NCBI GenBank assembly: GCA_030693515.1
Contig: JAUYAK010000033.1
Coordinates: forward strand, 1-61,205
Origin: Opitutaceae bacterium
GTDB taxonomy: Bacteria > Verrucomicrobiota > Verrucomicrobiia > Opitutales > Opitutaceae
DNA: 61,205 nucleotides
Reading direction: 5' to 3'
The number at the start of each line of letters is the position of its first letter. Position 1 is the first letter of the stretch. Positions 1 to 7,796 of this stretch are shown here, in pieces. Below the pieces are notes generated by a model. That model ran no database searches, was not told the origin of the DNA, and worked only from the letters and a program-made list of their open reading frames with translations. Both the position numbers and the translations under genes were made by a program.

Positions 1-780
1 GTAAACGCGCTTCTTCTCCTCAAACGCCGGACGTTGGTTGAACTCCTCGCGGTCGCGGAGGAGGGCGAGGCGGAGAGCGGCTTTCTGCGGAACGAGCAGG
101 AAATTGAAGTCCGTGGAGGTGCGCCGGCTGTCGTTGTTACCGTAGCGGAAACTGACGGAGTGCTTGTTGCCGCGGAACTCCGGATCGAGGAGTGCGGTGT
201 CCACGATCCCGGCGGCGCTGCCGACGCCGAAGAGCGCGGCGTTGGGTCCGCGATTCACTGTGACGGTGCCGGTGTTGTAGGAGTCGAACGGGATCGAGGT
301 GGCGAAATAGCCGCGCGTGAACGTCGGCGAGGCGAGGCCGCGGGAGCGACTGCTACCCTGCGGGTCGATCCGCGCACTGTTCCCGTTGGGGCGCGCCTCG
401 TTGATGTCGTTGTTGGCGCCGGAGAAATTCCCTCCCGCACCCGCCGCATCCATGCCGGTCGCGAAGATGAGCAGATCCGACGAACTGGTGGCGCCGAGGT
501 CCTCGATCAGATCCTTGGTGTAGATCGAAATCGAGGCGGCGAGCTCCTTGACCGGCGTATTGAGCCGAGTGCCGGCGAGCGTGGAGGTGGCCTGGTAGCC
601 GGTGTCCTTGTTGGAGCTGACTACGAACGGCGAGAGCTCGATGAGTTCACCGGCGGGGGCCGGAACGGCGTTGGCGGTCTCGGTCTTCGGCGTGGCCGTG
701 GATTGGGCTTCGAGCGATGCGGTGGCCAGCAGCAGGGTCGCGAATGCTCCGCGGAGCCCGGGGCAGGGGGTTCGGTTCAT
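1..780 (-). CDS. TonB-dependent receptor, N-terminal part (runs off the left edge)
   Basis: Outer-membrane active-transport receptor. I translated 260 codons from the ATG at 780 back to base 1 with no stop; the barrel lies outside the window. A signal peptide is visible (basic N-terminus, then a hydrophobic stretch ending near AQS at about residue 27). It is followed by a short linker reading ELSPFVVSSNKDTGYQATST and a plug domain with the VKELAASISIYTKDLIED block. That linker and plug style is typical of the large receptor family of Opitutaceae-like Verrucomicrobia. There is no carboxypeptidase-regulatory domain, unlike the receptor at 30-33 kb. It sits 80 bp downstream of the OmpR-type regulator on the same strand. 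The substrate cannot be told from this part; the MbnP/MbnH-like neighbour makes a metal complex one possibility (inference). Confidence 0.88.
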   Translation of the reverse strand, partial: MNRTPCPGLRGAFATLLLATASLEAQSTATPKTETANAVPAPAGELIELSPFVVSSNKDTGYQATSTLAGTRLNTPVKELAASISIYTKDLIEDLGATSSSDLLIFATGMDAAGAGGNFSGANNDINEARPNGNSARIDPQGSSRSRGLASPTFTRGYFATSIPFDSYNTGTVTVNRGPNAALFGVGSAAGIVDTALLDPEFRGNKHSVSFRYGNNDSRRTSTDFNFLLVPQKAALRLALLRDREEFNQRPAFEEKKRVY

Positions 781-860
781 GGACGGGATTGTCGGACGAA
801 TTTCATAATTATCAAGCTTGCGCTCGAGCGCGGGACCGTTCGCCCGGTCGGCGCTCGGGC

Positions 861-1595
861 TTACAAATCCGGCGCGACCATCATGTAGCCGGCGGAGCGC
901 ACGGTGCGGATAAACCGCGGCGACTGGGCGTCGTCGTGGAGCTTTTTACGCAGGGAGGAAATATGCACGTCGATGGAGCGGTCGAAGACGTCGTAATTGC
1001 GATCGCGCGCTTCATCGAGGAGCGCCTCGCGGGATTTGATGCGGCCCTTCGCTTTCGCGAGACTGGCGAGGAGGTCGAATTCGACGGGCGTGAGCACGAG
1101 CGGCTCGGTGCCGAGCACGGCGGAGCGGGCGTCGAGGTTGAGGCGGAGATCGCCGACGACGACTTCCTTGGGCGGAGCCTCGGTGTGGGCGGAGACGGTG
1201 GCGTTGAGCGCACTGCGGCGGAGCACGGCGCGGAGACGGGCGAGGAGTTCGCGAGTGGAAAACGTTTTTGGGAGATAGTCGTCCGCGCCGACTTCAAGAC
1301 CGACGATGCGGTCGGTCTCGTCGCCGCGCGCCGTGAGCATGAGCACCGGCACCGCGGACTTGGCGCGGATTTTTTTCAGCACCTCGAAGCCGTCGATGCC
1401 CGGCAGCATCACATCGAGGATGATGGCGTGCCACGGCTCCTCGGCGGTGGTGGCGCGTTCGACGCCGTCGGGGCCGGTGTGGGCCGCCGTCACCTCGAAG
1501 CCCAGCGGCTGCAGGTAGGTCGCGACGAGCCGGCAGAGCTTGCGGTCGTCGTCGATCATCAGGAGGCGGGTGCGGCCTTCGGGGCGGTCGGGCAT
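861..1595 (-). CDS. OmpR/PhoB-family response regulator
   Basis: A 244-residue two-component response regulator. The receiver domain (about residues 9-125) has acidic residues in MIDDD at 13-17, phospho-acceptor Asp61 in IILDVMLPG, and Lys110 in DDYLPK. The residue after that lysine, usually proline (KPF), is threonine here (KTF). The C-terminal half (about 145-244) is a winged-helix DNA-binding domain with the usual LTPVEFDLL and DRSIDVHISSLRKKL blocks. The ATG at 1595 keeps the first beta strand; the next ATG at 1559 would remove it. An open frame runs far upstream of 1595, but only as the shadow of the opposite gene. No histidine kinase lies beside it. It is divergent from the MbnP/MbnH-like gene, with only nine bases between start codons, and 80 bp upstream of the TonB receptor, so it may regulate either. 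Confidence 0.93.
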   Translation of the reverse strand: MPDRPEGRTRLLMIDDDRKLCRLVATYLQPLGFEVTAAHTGPDGVERATTAEEPWHAIILDVMLPGIDGFEVLKKIRAKSAVPVLMLTARGDETDRIVGLEVGADDYLPKTFSTRELLARLRAVLRRSALNATVSAHTEAPPKEVVVGDLRLNLDARSAVLGTEPLVLTPVEFDLLASLAKAKGRIKSREALLDEARDRNYDVFDRSIDVHISSLRKKLHDDAQSPRFIRTVRSAGYMMVAPDL

Positions 1596-1604
1596 GGGGC
1601 GGTT

Positions 1605-3362
1605 GTGGGCATAATTTCCCTCTGGCGCAACTGCGGGTGCGCACTCGCTTGCGGGCTGGCCCTGCTGGCCCCGGCCGCAGCCGCCGATCTCACCATCAGC
1701 GTGGCGCCGCGCTGGCGCGGCGCGGAGATCGCCGTGCCTTCCGGTGCACTGGCCAACGACACCGGCCAGACGGTGCGCCTGACCCGCGTGGCCCTGCTCG
1801 TCTCCGAGGTCGTGCTGCAGCGGGCCGATGGCGGCGCGGTGCGGCTCGATGGCCAGTTTGGTTTCCTCGATCTGGGGGGCGGGCGGGATGAAATCGTCCT
1901 GCGCGGCGTGCCGGCCGGCGACTACGCCGGAGTGGAGTTTCGCCTCGGCGTGCCGGCCGCCGCCAACCTCGGCGACCCGGGCCGCTGGCCGGCGGACCAT
2001 GCGCTCAACCCGGTCGTCAATGGCCTGCATTGGAGCTGGCAGGGCGGCTACGTCTTCGCCGCGCTCGAGGGCCACTATCGGGCCGGGGCTGGCGCGCCGG
2101 AGAGCTCGGAACGGGGCTTTTCGTTTCACCTCGCGACCGAGGCGCGGCTCATGGCGGTCGGATTCCGCGCCGATTGGAAAATCGCCGGCGACACGACGGT
2201 CAGCCTGGCGCTCGATCTGGCGCGGGTGCTCGCGGCGCAGCGGCTCGCGGCGGACGATGGCAGCGAGTCCACGCACAGCGGCGAGGGCGACACTCTCGCG
2301 CCGCGGCTCGCGACCGCGCTGGAGCGCGCGTGGTTCTGGCTCGGGGTGTCCGGTAGCCGAGAGCGTGAGCGAGCGGGCGGGGCGGATAGTCCACTCGCGC
2401 CCGCCCGCGGCCACGGCGGCCCGCTCGCCTTCACCGTGCCACCGGGTTTCCCTCAACCCGCGCTACCCGCCGACAACCTCCCGACCGCCGCCGGCGTCGC
2501 GCTCGGCGAGGCCCTGTTTTTCGATCCGCGCCTCTCGGGCAACGGCACGCAGTCGTGCGCCGCCTGCCACGCGCCCGCCCAGGCCTTCAGCGATGCCGTG
2601 GCCCTCAGCCGCGGTGCCGAGGGCCACGCCGGAAAACGAAACGCCATGCCGCTCTTCAACCTCGCGTGGAGCCCGAGCTTCGCGTGGGACGGCAGCCAGC
2701 CGCGCATCCGCGACCAGGCGCTCGCGGCGTGGACCAATCCCATCGAGATGAACGCGGAGCCGGCGCGCGTCGTGGCCGCGCTCGCGCGCGATCCTGTGCT
2801 CGCCGAAAAAATCGCCGCCGCCTTCGGCTCCGCCGACGTCACGGCGGAGCGCGTCACTCTCGCGCTCGAGCAATTCCTGCTGATGCAGGTCGCCGCCGCT
2901 TCGCGCTTCGATCGATCGCTGCGCGGCGAGGTCGAGCTCAGCGCCGAGGAGCAGCGCGGCTTCGAGCTGTTTATGCTGGAGCACGATCCGGTGCGCGGCC
3001 GGCGCGGCGCGGATTGCTTCCACTGCCACGGCGGGGCGCTGTTTTCCGACTACGGTTTCAAAAACAACGGCCTCGACCTCGTCTCGGTCGACGCCGGCCG
3101 CGGCGAAGTCACGCGGCAGGCGGGCGACGCCGGCAAGTTCAAGACGCCCTCGCTGCGCAACGTCGCGCTCACCGCGCCCTACATGCACGACGGCCGTTTC
3201 GCCACGCTCGAGGAGGTCGTCGCGCACTACGACCACGGCGTGCAGCGGGCCGTCGCGCTCGACCCCAACCTTGCGAAGCACCCCGCCGCCGGCCTCGGCC
3301 TCACCGCCGAGGATCAGCGTGCGCTGGTGGCGTTTTTGCGGACGCTGACGGACGTGCGGTAG
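1605..3362 (+). CDS. Fused MbnP-like and MbnH-like (MauG/CcpA family) di-haem protein
   Basis: A 585-residue exported protein starting at GTG 1605, which gives a signal peptide (one Arg, then a hydrophobic run ending AAAA|D near residue 24). No ATG fits. Residues about 25-240 resemble MbnP (copper-associated periplasmic protein): a beta-rich domain with no cysteine and a W143-S-W145 motif followed by GGY. Residues about 265-585 resemble MbnH, a MauG/bacterial di-haem peroxidase relative: PPGFPQP, GEALFFDPRLS, haem sites C318-A-A-C-H322 and C471-F-H-C-H475, and the family motif TAPYMHDGRF. In methanotrophs MbnH is a separate protein that oxidises a tryptophan of MbnP to kynurenine to make a copper site. 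Here both appear in one chain, joined by an Arg/Gly/Ala-rich linker at about 245-265. The domain names are my reading of motifs, not a search. It ends 2 bp from the convergent GT-C gene. Confidence 0.8.
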   Translation: MGIISLWRNCGCALACGLALLAPAAAADLTISVAPRWRGAEIAVPSGALANDTGQTVRLTRVALLVSEVVLQRADGGAVRLDGQFGFLDLGGGRDEIVLRGVPAGDYAGVEFRLGVPAAANLGDPGRWPADHALNPVVNGLHWSWQGGYVFAALEGHYRAGAGAPESSERGFSFHLATEARLMAVGFRADWKIAGDTTVSLALDLARVLAAQRLAADDGSESTHSGEGDTLAPRLATALERAWFWLGVSGSRERERAGGADSPLAPARGHGGPLAFTVPPGFPQPALPADNLPTAAGVALGEALFFDPRLSGNGTQSCAACHAPAQAFSDAVALSRGAEGHAGKRNAMPLFNLAWSPSFAWDGSQPRIRDQALAAWTNPIEMNAEPARVVAALARDPVLAEKIAAAFGSADVTAERVTLALEQFLLMQVAAASRFDRSLRGEVELSAEEQRGFELFMLEHDPVRGRRGADCFHCHGGALFSDYGFKNNGLDLVSVDAGRGEVTRQAGDAGKFKTPSLRNVALTAPYMHDGRFATLEEVVAHYDHGVQRAVALDPNLAKHPAAGLGLTAEDQRALVAFLRTLTDVR

Positions 3363-3364
3363 AT

Positions 3365-4693
3365 TTACGCCTGCGCCGGGCTTTCCGCAGCCGACCGGGT
3401 GCGCCGGATCGATTCCGCCAGCCCGCGGCCTGCGGCGGAGAGCGCGAGCCCCACGAGCCAGGCCGAGGGCGCGAGCAGCGGCAGCACGTAGCGCGGCCAG
3501 GCAAAGGGCAGCCAGAGCGTGACGGCCCCGAGTGTCAGCACCCACCAGATCACGGCCACGCGCACGGCGCAGTCCGGCCAGCGCCGCACCGCGACCCACG
3601 CGACGACACCGAGCATCACGGCGAAAAAATACCAGCCGTAGAAAGCCATCGTGACGACCGCGGCGAGCTTCCCGCCCAGCCCCGCCGGAGACGGATGGTG
3701 CAGGTCCACCTGCGTCGCTTCCGTGCTCCGGTGCTCCGTGATCGTTGCGGCAATCGCGCCGGGGAAATCGTTCAGGATCGCCGGGTTGATCGCGACGAAG
3801 ACGGCGAGCGCGGTCGCGAGCACGACGAGCCCGTGCGCCCCGGCCTGCACCGCGGCGCGGCGCGCGCCCTCGCGCCACCGTTGCGTGATCGCGAGCGCCG
3901 TCATCACGCCCGCGAGCAGCACCAGCACGAGCGCGTTCATCTTGGCCCCGCAGGCGAGGGCGAGCATCACGCCGGCCAGCAGCGCGGCGCCGAGCCCGCG
4001 CGCCCCCGCCGGGGGCATCGGTGCCGTGAGCCGCCGATACCACGCCGCCACCGCCCACGCCGCCGCGATCGCGAACAACAGCGCGATCGTGTCGGACATC
4101 GCGTGGCCCGCCGCGGCCGTCGCGACGGGATGGAGCAGAATCAGCTGGCTCGCGATCAGGCCGGCGAGCCGGTCGCCCGTGCTCCAGCCGAGCAGGAAAA
4201 GCAGCAGGCTCCCGAGCACCGCGCACACGAGCACGGTGGTGCGCGCCGCACCCACGACCGCGCGCGGCAGCGGCGCCCGCCGGCCCTCGAGCACCTGCTG
4301 GCGAAACGCCGGCCCCGCGGCCCGCACAACCTCCGCGCGCTTTTCCTCCGCGGCGTTGGCCGGCGCGGCGGCGGGATTGTTTTCCCAGCGCAGCCACTTC
4401 AGGTAGAAGTAGGCGAGATTCTCGATCGACTCGACGCGATGGCCGGCCGTGGCGAGCCCGAGGCCGAGCACATATTTGCACACCGGGGGATTTTCGCGCG
4501 CGGGCAGCCATTGCCACGCCTCGTGCCCCCAGTCGCGCCGCACCCACGCGAGATCGTGGTAGTAGGCCGAGCCGATCCAGTAGACCTCATCCTGATCGAG
4601 CAGCGGATTGTCCGCTTGCCGGGCCACCCAGCCGAGTGCGCCGCACGCCCACGCGACGAGGAGGCCGAGCGATACGATCACGGATGGGCGCAT
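3365..4693 (-). CDS. Polytopic GT-C type glycosyltransferase-like membrane protein
   Basis: A 442-residue integral membrane protein with about nine hydrophobic segments. The N-terminal signature DNPLLDQDEVYWIGSAYYHD, just after the first membrane helix, has the acidic pair expected in the first extracytoplasmic loop of GT-C enzymes (ArnT/PMT-like), which move a sugar from a lipid carrier. A second loop has HAMSDTIALLFA. I chose ATG 4693; an in-frame TTG at 4705 adds only four residues. The donor and acceptor are unknown. It may instead be a GT-C-fold protein of other function, since overall similarity to named enzymes is not obvious by eye. It converges with the MbnP/MbnH-like gene. Confidence 0.72.
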   Translation of the reverse strand: MRPSVIVSLGLLVAWACGALGWVARQADNPLLDQDEVYWIGSAYYHDLAWVRRDWGHEAWQWLPARENPPVCKYVLGLGLATAGHRVESIENLAYFYLKWLRWENNPAAAPANAAEEKRAEVVRAAGPAFRQQVLEGRRAPLPRAVVGAARTTVLVCAVLGSLLLFLLGWSTGDRLAGLIASQLILLHPVATAAAGHAMSDTIALLFAIAAAWAVAAWYRRLTAPMPPAGARGLGAALLAGVMLALACGAKMNALVLVLLAGVMTALAITQRWREGARRAAVQAGAHGLVVLATALAVFVAINPAILNDFPGAIAATITEHRSTEATQVDLHHPSPAGLGGKLAAVVTMAFYGWYFFAVMLGVVAWVAVRRWPDCAVRVAVIWWVLTLGAVTLWLPFAWPRYVLPLLAPSAWLVGLALSAAGRGLAESIRRTRSAAESPAQA

Positions 4694-4782
4694 CGGCCGA
4701 TTCAACGGCGAACCACAACCTGCTCCACCTTTATTTCAGGAGGGCGGCGATGGCGGCCGCGCGCGGGAGGAGCCGCCGGGCC

Positions 4783-4896
4783 TCACTCCTCGCCGTCCCA
4801 GTAGGGGGCGTCGGTGGCGCGGAAGAATTTCCTGGGCTGGCTGTGGCCCCATTTGCCCGCGTCCGGATAGTGCCAGACGTCGAACGGCTGGCCGCC
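4783..4896 (-). pseudogene. C-terminal remnant of a bicupin gene
   Basis: Read on the minus strand this gives 37 residues and a stop, beginning GGQPFDVWHYPDAGKWG and ending PYWDGEE. It matches the end of the bicupin encoded at 10134-11159 (VDYWHYPDSGKWG, RKFFR, DYWDGEE). The DNA match continues past the stop codon: a stretch of about 34 bases around both stops (4772 on, 10121 on) is nearly identical. The same frame has a TGA at 4918-4920 and no start, so nothing functional is likely to be made. It lies between the LytTR regulator stop and the GT-C gene. I read it as the tail of a duplicated or relocated bicupin gene. Confidence 0.75.
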
Positions 4897-4938
4897 GCTT
4901 CCGGTGCCTTGGGCGCGTCAGTCCCGCGCCGAGCAAAA

Positions 4939-5667
4939 TCAGAGTTCCATGCGCTCGCGGAAGAGCTGGGCTTGGCGGCGGGAAAATTCGACCTCGGTGC
5001 CGTCGGTCAGCGTGGCCTTGAGCGAACCGCTGAACCACGGATCGACTTTCCTAATGAAGAGGCGGTTGACCAGCTGCGCGCGATTCGCGCGCAGGAAGAT
5101 CGACTTGGGCAGGCGCTCCTCGAACGACACGAGGGTGCGATAGACCTCGATCTCGCGTGGTTCGCAGACGATGCGGGTGTGGTTGCCGTTGCCTTCGAGC
5201 AGGCGGATGAGATTCACCGGCACGAAGACGCAATGCTGCTCGTCGCGGAGGAGCACTTGATCGTCCTCGCCGAGGCTGGGCAGGGGCGGCGGAGTTTTAG
5301 ACTTCTCCTCGGTGGGCGCGGGACCGGCGGCGCGGCGGTAAGCGGCGGCGAGGCGCCGGGGCACGATGGGTTTCAGCAGGTAGTCGAGGGCGTTGACCTC
5401 GAAGGCCCGCAGCGCGTGGGCGTCGTAGGCGGTCACAAAAATTACCCGGGGCAGCGGCTCGGTGAGCTGGGCGAGCAGGTCGAAGCCGGTGCCGCCCGGC
5501 ATCTCGATGTCGAGGAACACGAGGTCGGGGCGCGTGCGTTTCAAGAGCGGCAGCGCCTCGGCGCAGTGGCTGGCCTCGCCGACGATCTCGGCGTCGGGAA
5601 AATCGCCGAGCAGGGCACGCAGTTCCTTGCGGGCGAGGCGTTCGTCATCCACGAGCACGATTCTCAT
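4939..5667 (-). CDS. LytTR-type response regulator
   Basis: A 242-residue response regulator of the LytR/AlgR (AgrA) type. The receiver domain has Asp7/Asp8 in LVDDE, acceptor Asp53 in LVFLDIEMPG, and LKP near residue 97. An acidic/proline linker follows at about 118-132. The C-terminal LytTR domain contains LLEGNGNHTRI, FLRANRAQLVN and the basic FSRRQAQLFRERM. Its ATG overlaps the stop of the kinase gene by four bases (ATGA at 5664-5667), so the two are translationally coupled and form a cognate pair. It is the last gene of the five-gene operon starting at 8723. Confidence 0.95.
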   Translation of the reverse strand: MRIVLVDDERLARKELRALLGDFPDAEIVGEASHCAEALPLLKRTRPDLVFLDIEMPGGTGFDLLAQLTEPLPRVIFVTAYDAHALRAFEVNALDYLLKPIVPRRLAAAYRRAAGPAPTEEKSKTPPPLPSLGEDDQVLLRDEQHCVFVPVNLIRLLEGNGNHTRIVCEPREIEVYRTLVSFEERLPKSIFLRANRAQLVNRLFIRKVDPWFSGSLKATLTDGTEVEFSRRQAQLFRERMEL

Positions 5668-6839
5668 GGGGCAATGGCGCTGGCGGTTTCGACGCCCGGC
5701 ACTTGGAGCCGGGCGGTGACGGTGTCGGCTTCGTCCTGCGTGAGCTCAAACTGGACGGAGGGCCCGAAGCAGAGCGCGACTTGCGCGCGGATGTTGCGCA
5801 ACCCCAGCCGGTGGGAATCGGAGTCGCCGCGGATGCGCCCGGGGTTTTGCACGATGATCTCAAACGCGGCGCCCGTGTGGGTTGCGGTGATGACGAGTTC
5901 ACCGCCCTCGGGGCGGCGCGCGATGCCGTGGGTGATCGCGTTCTCGACGAGCGTGACGACGACGAGAGGCGGGATCTCGCAGTCGAGCGTCGCGGGGTCG
6001 ATCTCACGGCGCACCCGGAGGCGCGATTCGTGGCGGAGTTGCTCGAGGGTGAGGAAATAATCCACCAGCTCCATCTCCGCGCGGAAGGAGATGAGCGGGC
6101 GGTCGCCCTGCTGGAGCGCGGCGCGGAGCAGTTCCGAGAGCGCAGTCACACCGTGGCGCGGCGCGGGGAGATCGTGCGGGATGAGGGCGCGGATGGTGTT
6201 GAGGGAATTGAAAAGGAAGTGGGGCTTGAGCTGCGATTTCAGGGCGCGCAGCTCGGCCTCGCGGACCTGCGCCTCGAGGCGGAGGCGCGCCTCGGCGTTG
6301 TCGCGCGACTGCCGGTAATTGTGGTAGCCGAAATAGAGGCTGAGCCAGATGCCGATGAGAAAAAGACCGCACGTGAGCATGCCCAAGTAGGCTGCCCAGC
6401 CGTCGCCCTGGACGAGGTTGCGATCGCCTTGGACGAGGGTGCCGGCGGCGAGCTCATCGGCATAGAGCCAGCCCACACTGACGAGGCTGAGCGAGCCGGC
6501 CATCGCGAGACTCGCGGCCAGCCAGGCGCCCAGAATCCGCGGGGCCAGGGCGGCCCACGAGTCGGTGTGTCGGCGGAAGACGAGCAGGAGGATCCTGAGG
6601 GGGTGGGTGGCCAGGATGCCGAAGCCGGCGGTGCAGACGGCCTCCAGCAAGGCCTTCGAGGCGTTCCCCGCGGCGGGGTTCAACCAGTTTTGCGACGTCA
6701 GCCCGATAAAGCCGCCCCAACCGACGCCCTGCGCGATCCAGTAGTCGCGCGAACCGAGCCAGCGGCGTCGCCACGGGTGCGTCTGCGGCGTGGCCAGGCC
6801 GAGGTGCGAGGAGGAATCGAGAAACGAGAGGTTGGCCAT
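5664..6839 (-). CDS. LytS/YehU-type sensor histidine kinase
   Basis: A 391-residue membrane histidine kinase of the His_kinase (PF06580) type. Four hydrophobic segments lie at about 35-50, 65-88, 98-126 and 148-170, followed by a helix rich in Arg, Glu and Ala. The phospho-acceptor His207 is in LKPHFLFNSLNTIRAL, the N box is VTLVENAITHGI, and the G-box region reads HRLGLRNIRAQ. I used ATG 6839; an in-frame TTG nine bases upstream is less likely. It has no separate extracytoplasmic sensor domain, so it probably senses through its membrane segments or with a partner such as the membrane protein two genes upstream. It is coupled to the LytTR regulator downstream. Confidence 0.93.
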   Translation of the reverse strand: MANLSFLDSSSHLGLATPQTHPWRRRWLGSRDYWIAQGVGWGGFIGLTSQNWLNPAAGNASKALLEAVCTAGFGILATHPLRILLLVFRRHTDSWAALAPRILGAWLAASLAMAGSLSLVSVGWLYADELAAGTLVQGDRNLVQGDGWAAYLGMLTCGLFLIGIWLSLYFGYHNYRQSRDNAEARLRLEAQVREAELRALKSQLKPHFLFNSLNTIRALIPHDLPAPRHGVTALSELLRAALQQGDRPLISFRAEMELVDYFLTLEQLRHESRLRVRREIDPATLDCEIPPLVVVTLVENAITHGIARRPEGGELVITATHTGAAFEIIVQNPGRIRGDSDSHRLGLRNIRAQVALCFGPSVQFELTQDEADTVTARLQVPGVETASAIAP

Positions 6840-6848
6840 GGGCGGCAA

Positions 6849-7112
6849 TCACCGGGGACGGGGGCTCGGAGTCGGACGGGCGCGCGTGGGCCGCACAAGG
6901 GCAAACTTGCCGACGGGAGCGGTCGGGTCGAGGGCCGCACGCGTGGCGAGCGACTGGTCGATCCGCCGCGCGACGGCGACGGCAATCCGGGCGGCGCGCA
7001 GGCGACCGCGCCGCTCAAATTCCCATGCGAGATCGTAGAGCTCCGCCCGAAGGCGGGAGCGCGCACGGGAGTTCGCAGGGGAGGGCGAAGGCACGAGGAC
7101 GGCGGGTTTCAC
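6849..7112 (-). CDS. Small basic protein of unknown function coupled to DUF2306 and kinase genes
   Basis: An 87-residue frame starting at GTG 7112, whose first bases overlap the stop of the DUF2306 gene (GTGA at 7109-7112). It ends nine bases before the kinase ATG. It is basic, with a helical central part (AELYDLAWEFERRGRLRAARIAVAVARRID) that could be amphipathic, and Pro/Arg-rich ends. No signal peptide or known motif. The tight position inside the operon supports a real gene, but in DNA this GC-rich a fortuitous frame cannot be ruled out. Confidence 0.5.
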   Translation of the reverse strand: MKPAVLVPSPSPANSRARSRLRAELYDLAWEFERRGRLRAARIAVAVARRIDQSLATRAALDPTAPVGKFALVRPTRARPTPSPRPR

Positions 7113-7777
7113 AGGCGGCGATTCCTCCACTCGGCCCAGAGGAGATTGGGCGCCCAGCTCGTCCACGCGACGATCGGGTAGTAGATCGCGAACGGCACAC
7201 CGAGCACCTCGAAGATCGGATTCTGAAGGCGGAGCGACACGGCGGCGAAGGCGAGGGCGACGCTGCGCGTCATCGCCCGGCGGTGGGCGTCGCGCTCGCC
7301 GCGGATCCCGGCCCGGACGCCCGCGGCGGTGAAGATCATCCATAGTGCGCCGAGGGCGATGAAGCCGATCCGGGCCGGCCAGCCGCCATCGGCCGCGGTG
7401 GCGACGACGAGGCCGGTCGGGCCGGAGAGCGCGACGGCTCCGCCATAAACGTAGCCGAGCCACTGATGACCCCGCGGCGTGAAGTCCCGGCGGCACGGGC
7501 TGATCATCACGCTCGCGATCAGCAGGGCGACGGCACCGCTGACCGCGTGGATGGGCAGGAGCGTTGGGTAAAACGCGTGCGACCGCACGCTGTCCGGCGG
7601 AATCGCCGCGCTGGCGAGCATTGGCACGAAGGTGACGAGGGCATACGCGCCGACCACGATGCCCAGGAGCACGAGCGGACAGCGCGCGGTCGGGCGGAAC
7701 CGGCTTGCCGGGCGGCGTGGCGGCGGGACGACACCGGCCCGCGGTGCGTCCGGATCGGAAACGAGGATGGTGCGCAT
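7109..7777 (-). CDS. DUF2306-type membrane protein
   Basis: A 222-residue membrane protein with about six hydrophobic helices after a Pro/Arg-rich N-terminus. Features of the DUF2306 family are the HAFYPTLLPIHAVSGAVAL block early on and the DFTPRGHQWLGYVY loop, both with histidines placed near the membrane. The role of the family is not established. It starts 19 bp after the outer-membrane protein gene and overlaps the small protein gene by four bases, so it belongs to the same operon as the LytS/LytTR pair and is a candidate partner or target of that system. Confidence 0.75.
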   Translation of the reverse strand: MRTILVSDPDAPRAGVVPPPRRPASRFRPTARCPLVLLGIVVGAYALVTFVPMLASAAIPPDSVRSHAFYPTLLPIHAVSGAVALLIASVMISPCRRDFTPRGHQWLGYVYGGAVALSGPTGLVVATAADGGWPARIGFIALGALWMIFTAAGVRAGIRGERDAHRRAMTRSVALAFAAVSLRLQNPIFEVLGVPFAIYYPIVAWTSWAPNLLWAEWRNRRL

Positions 7778-7796
7778 GAGCGGGAGCGGCGGGCGA

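Noticed and set aside
1260-1270. Threonine after the conserved lysine (KTF instead of KPF) as loss of function of the OmpR-type regulator
   Set aside because: Asp61, the acidic pocket and Lys110 are intact, and replacement of this proline occurs in working regulators of related bacteria, as far as I recall.
717-1604. Open plus-strand frame extending the di-haem protein gene far upstream
   Set aside because: It overlaps the clear response regulator on the other strand; GC-rich codon patterns keep the opposite frame open. The signal peptide places the start at 1605.
2463-4547. Long minus-strand frame of 694 codons across the di-haem and GT-C genes
   Set aside because: Arg/Gly/Ala-rich shadow translation without motifs, overlapping two genes with strong family features.
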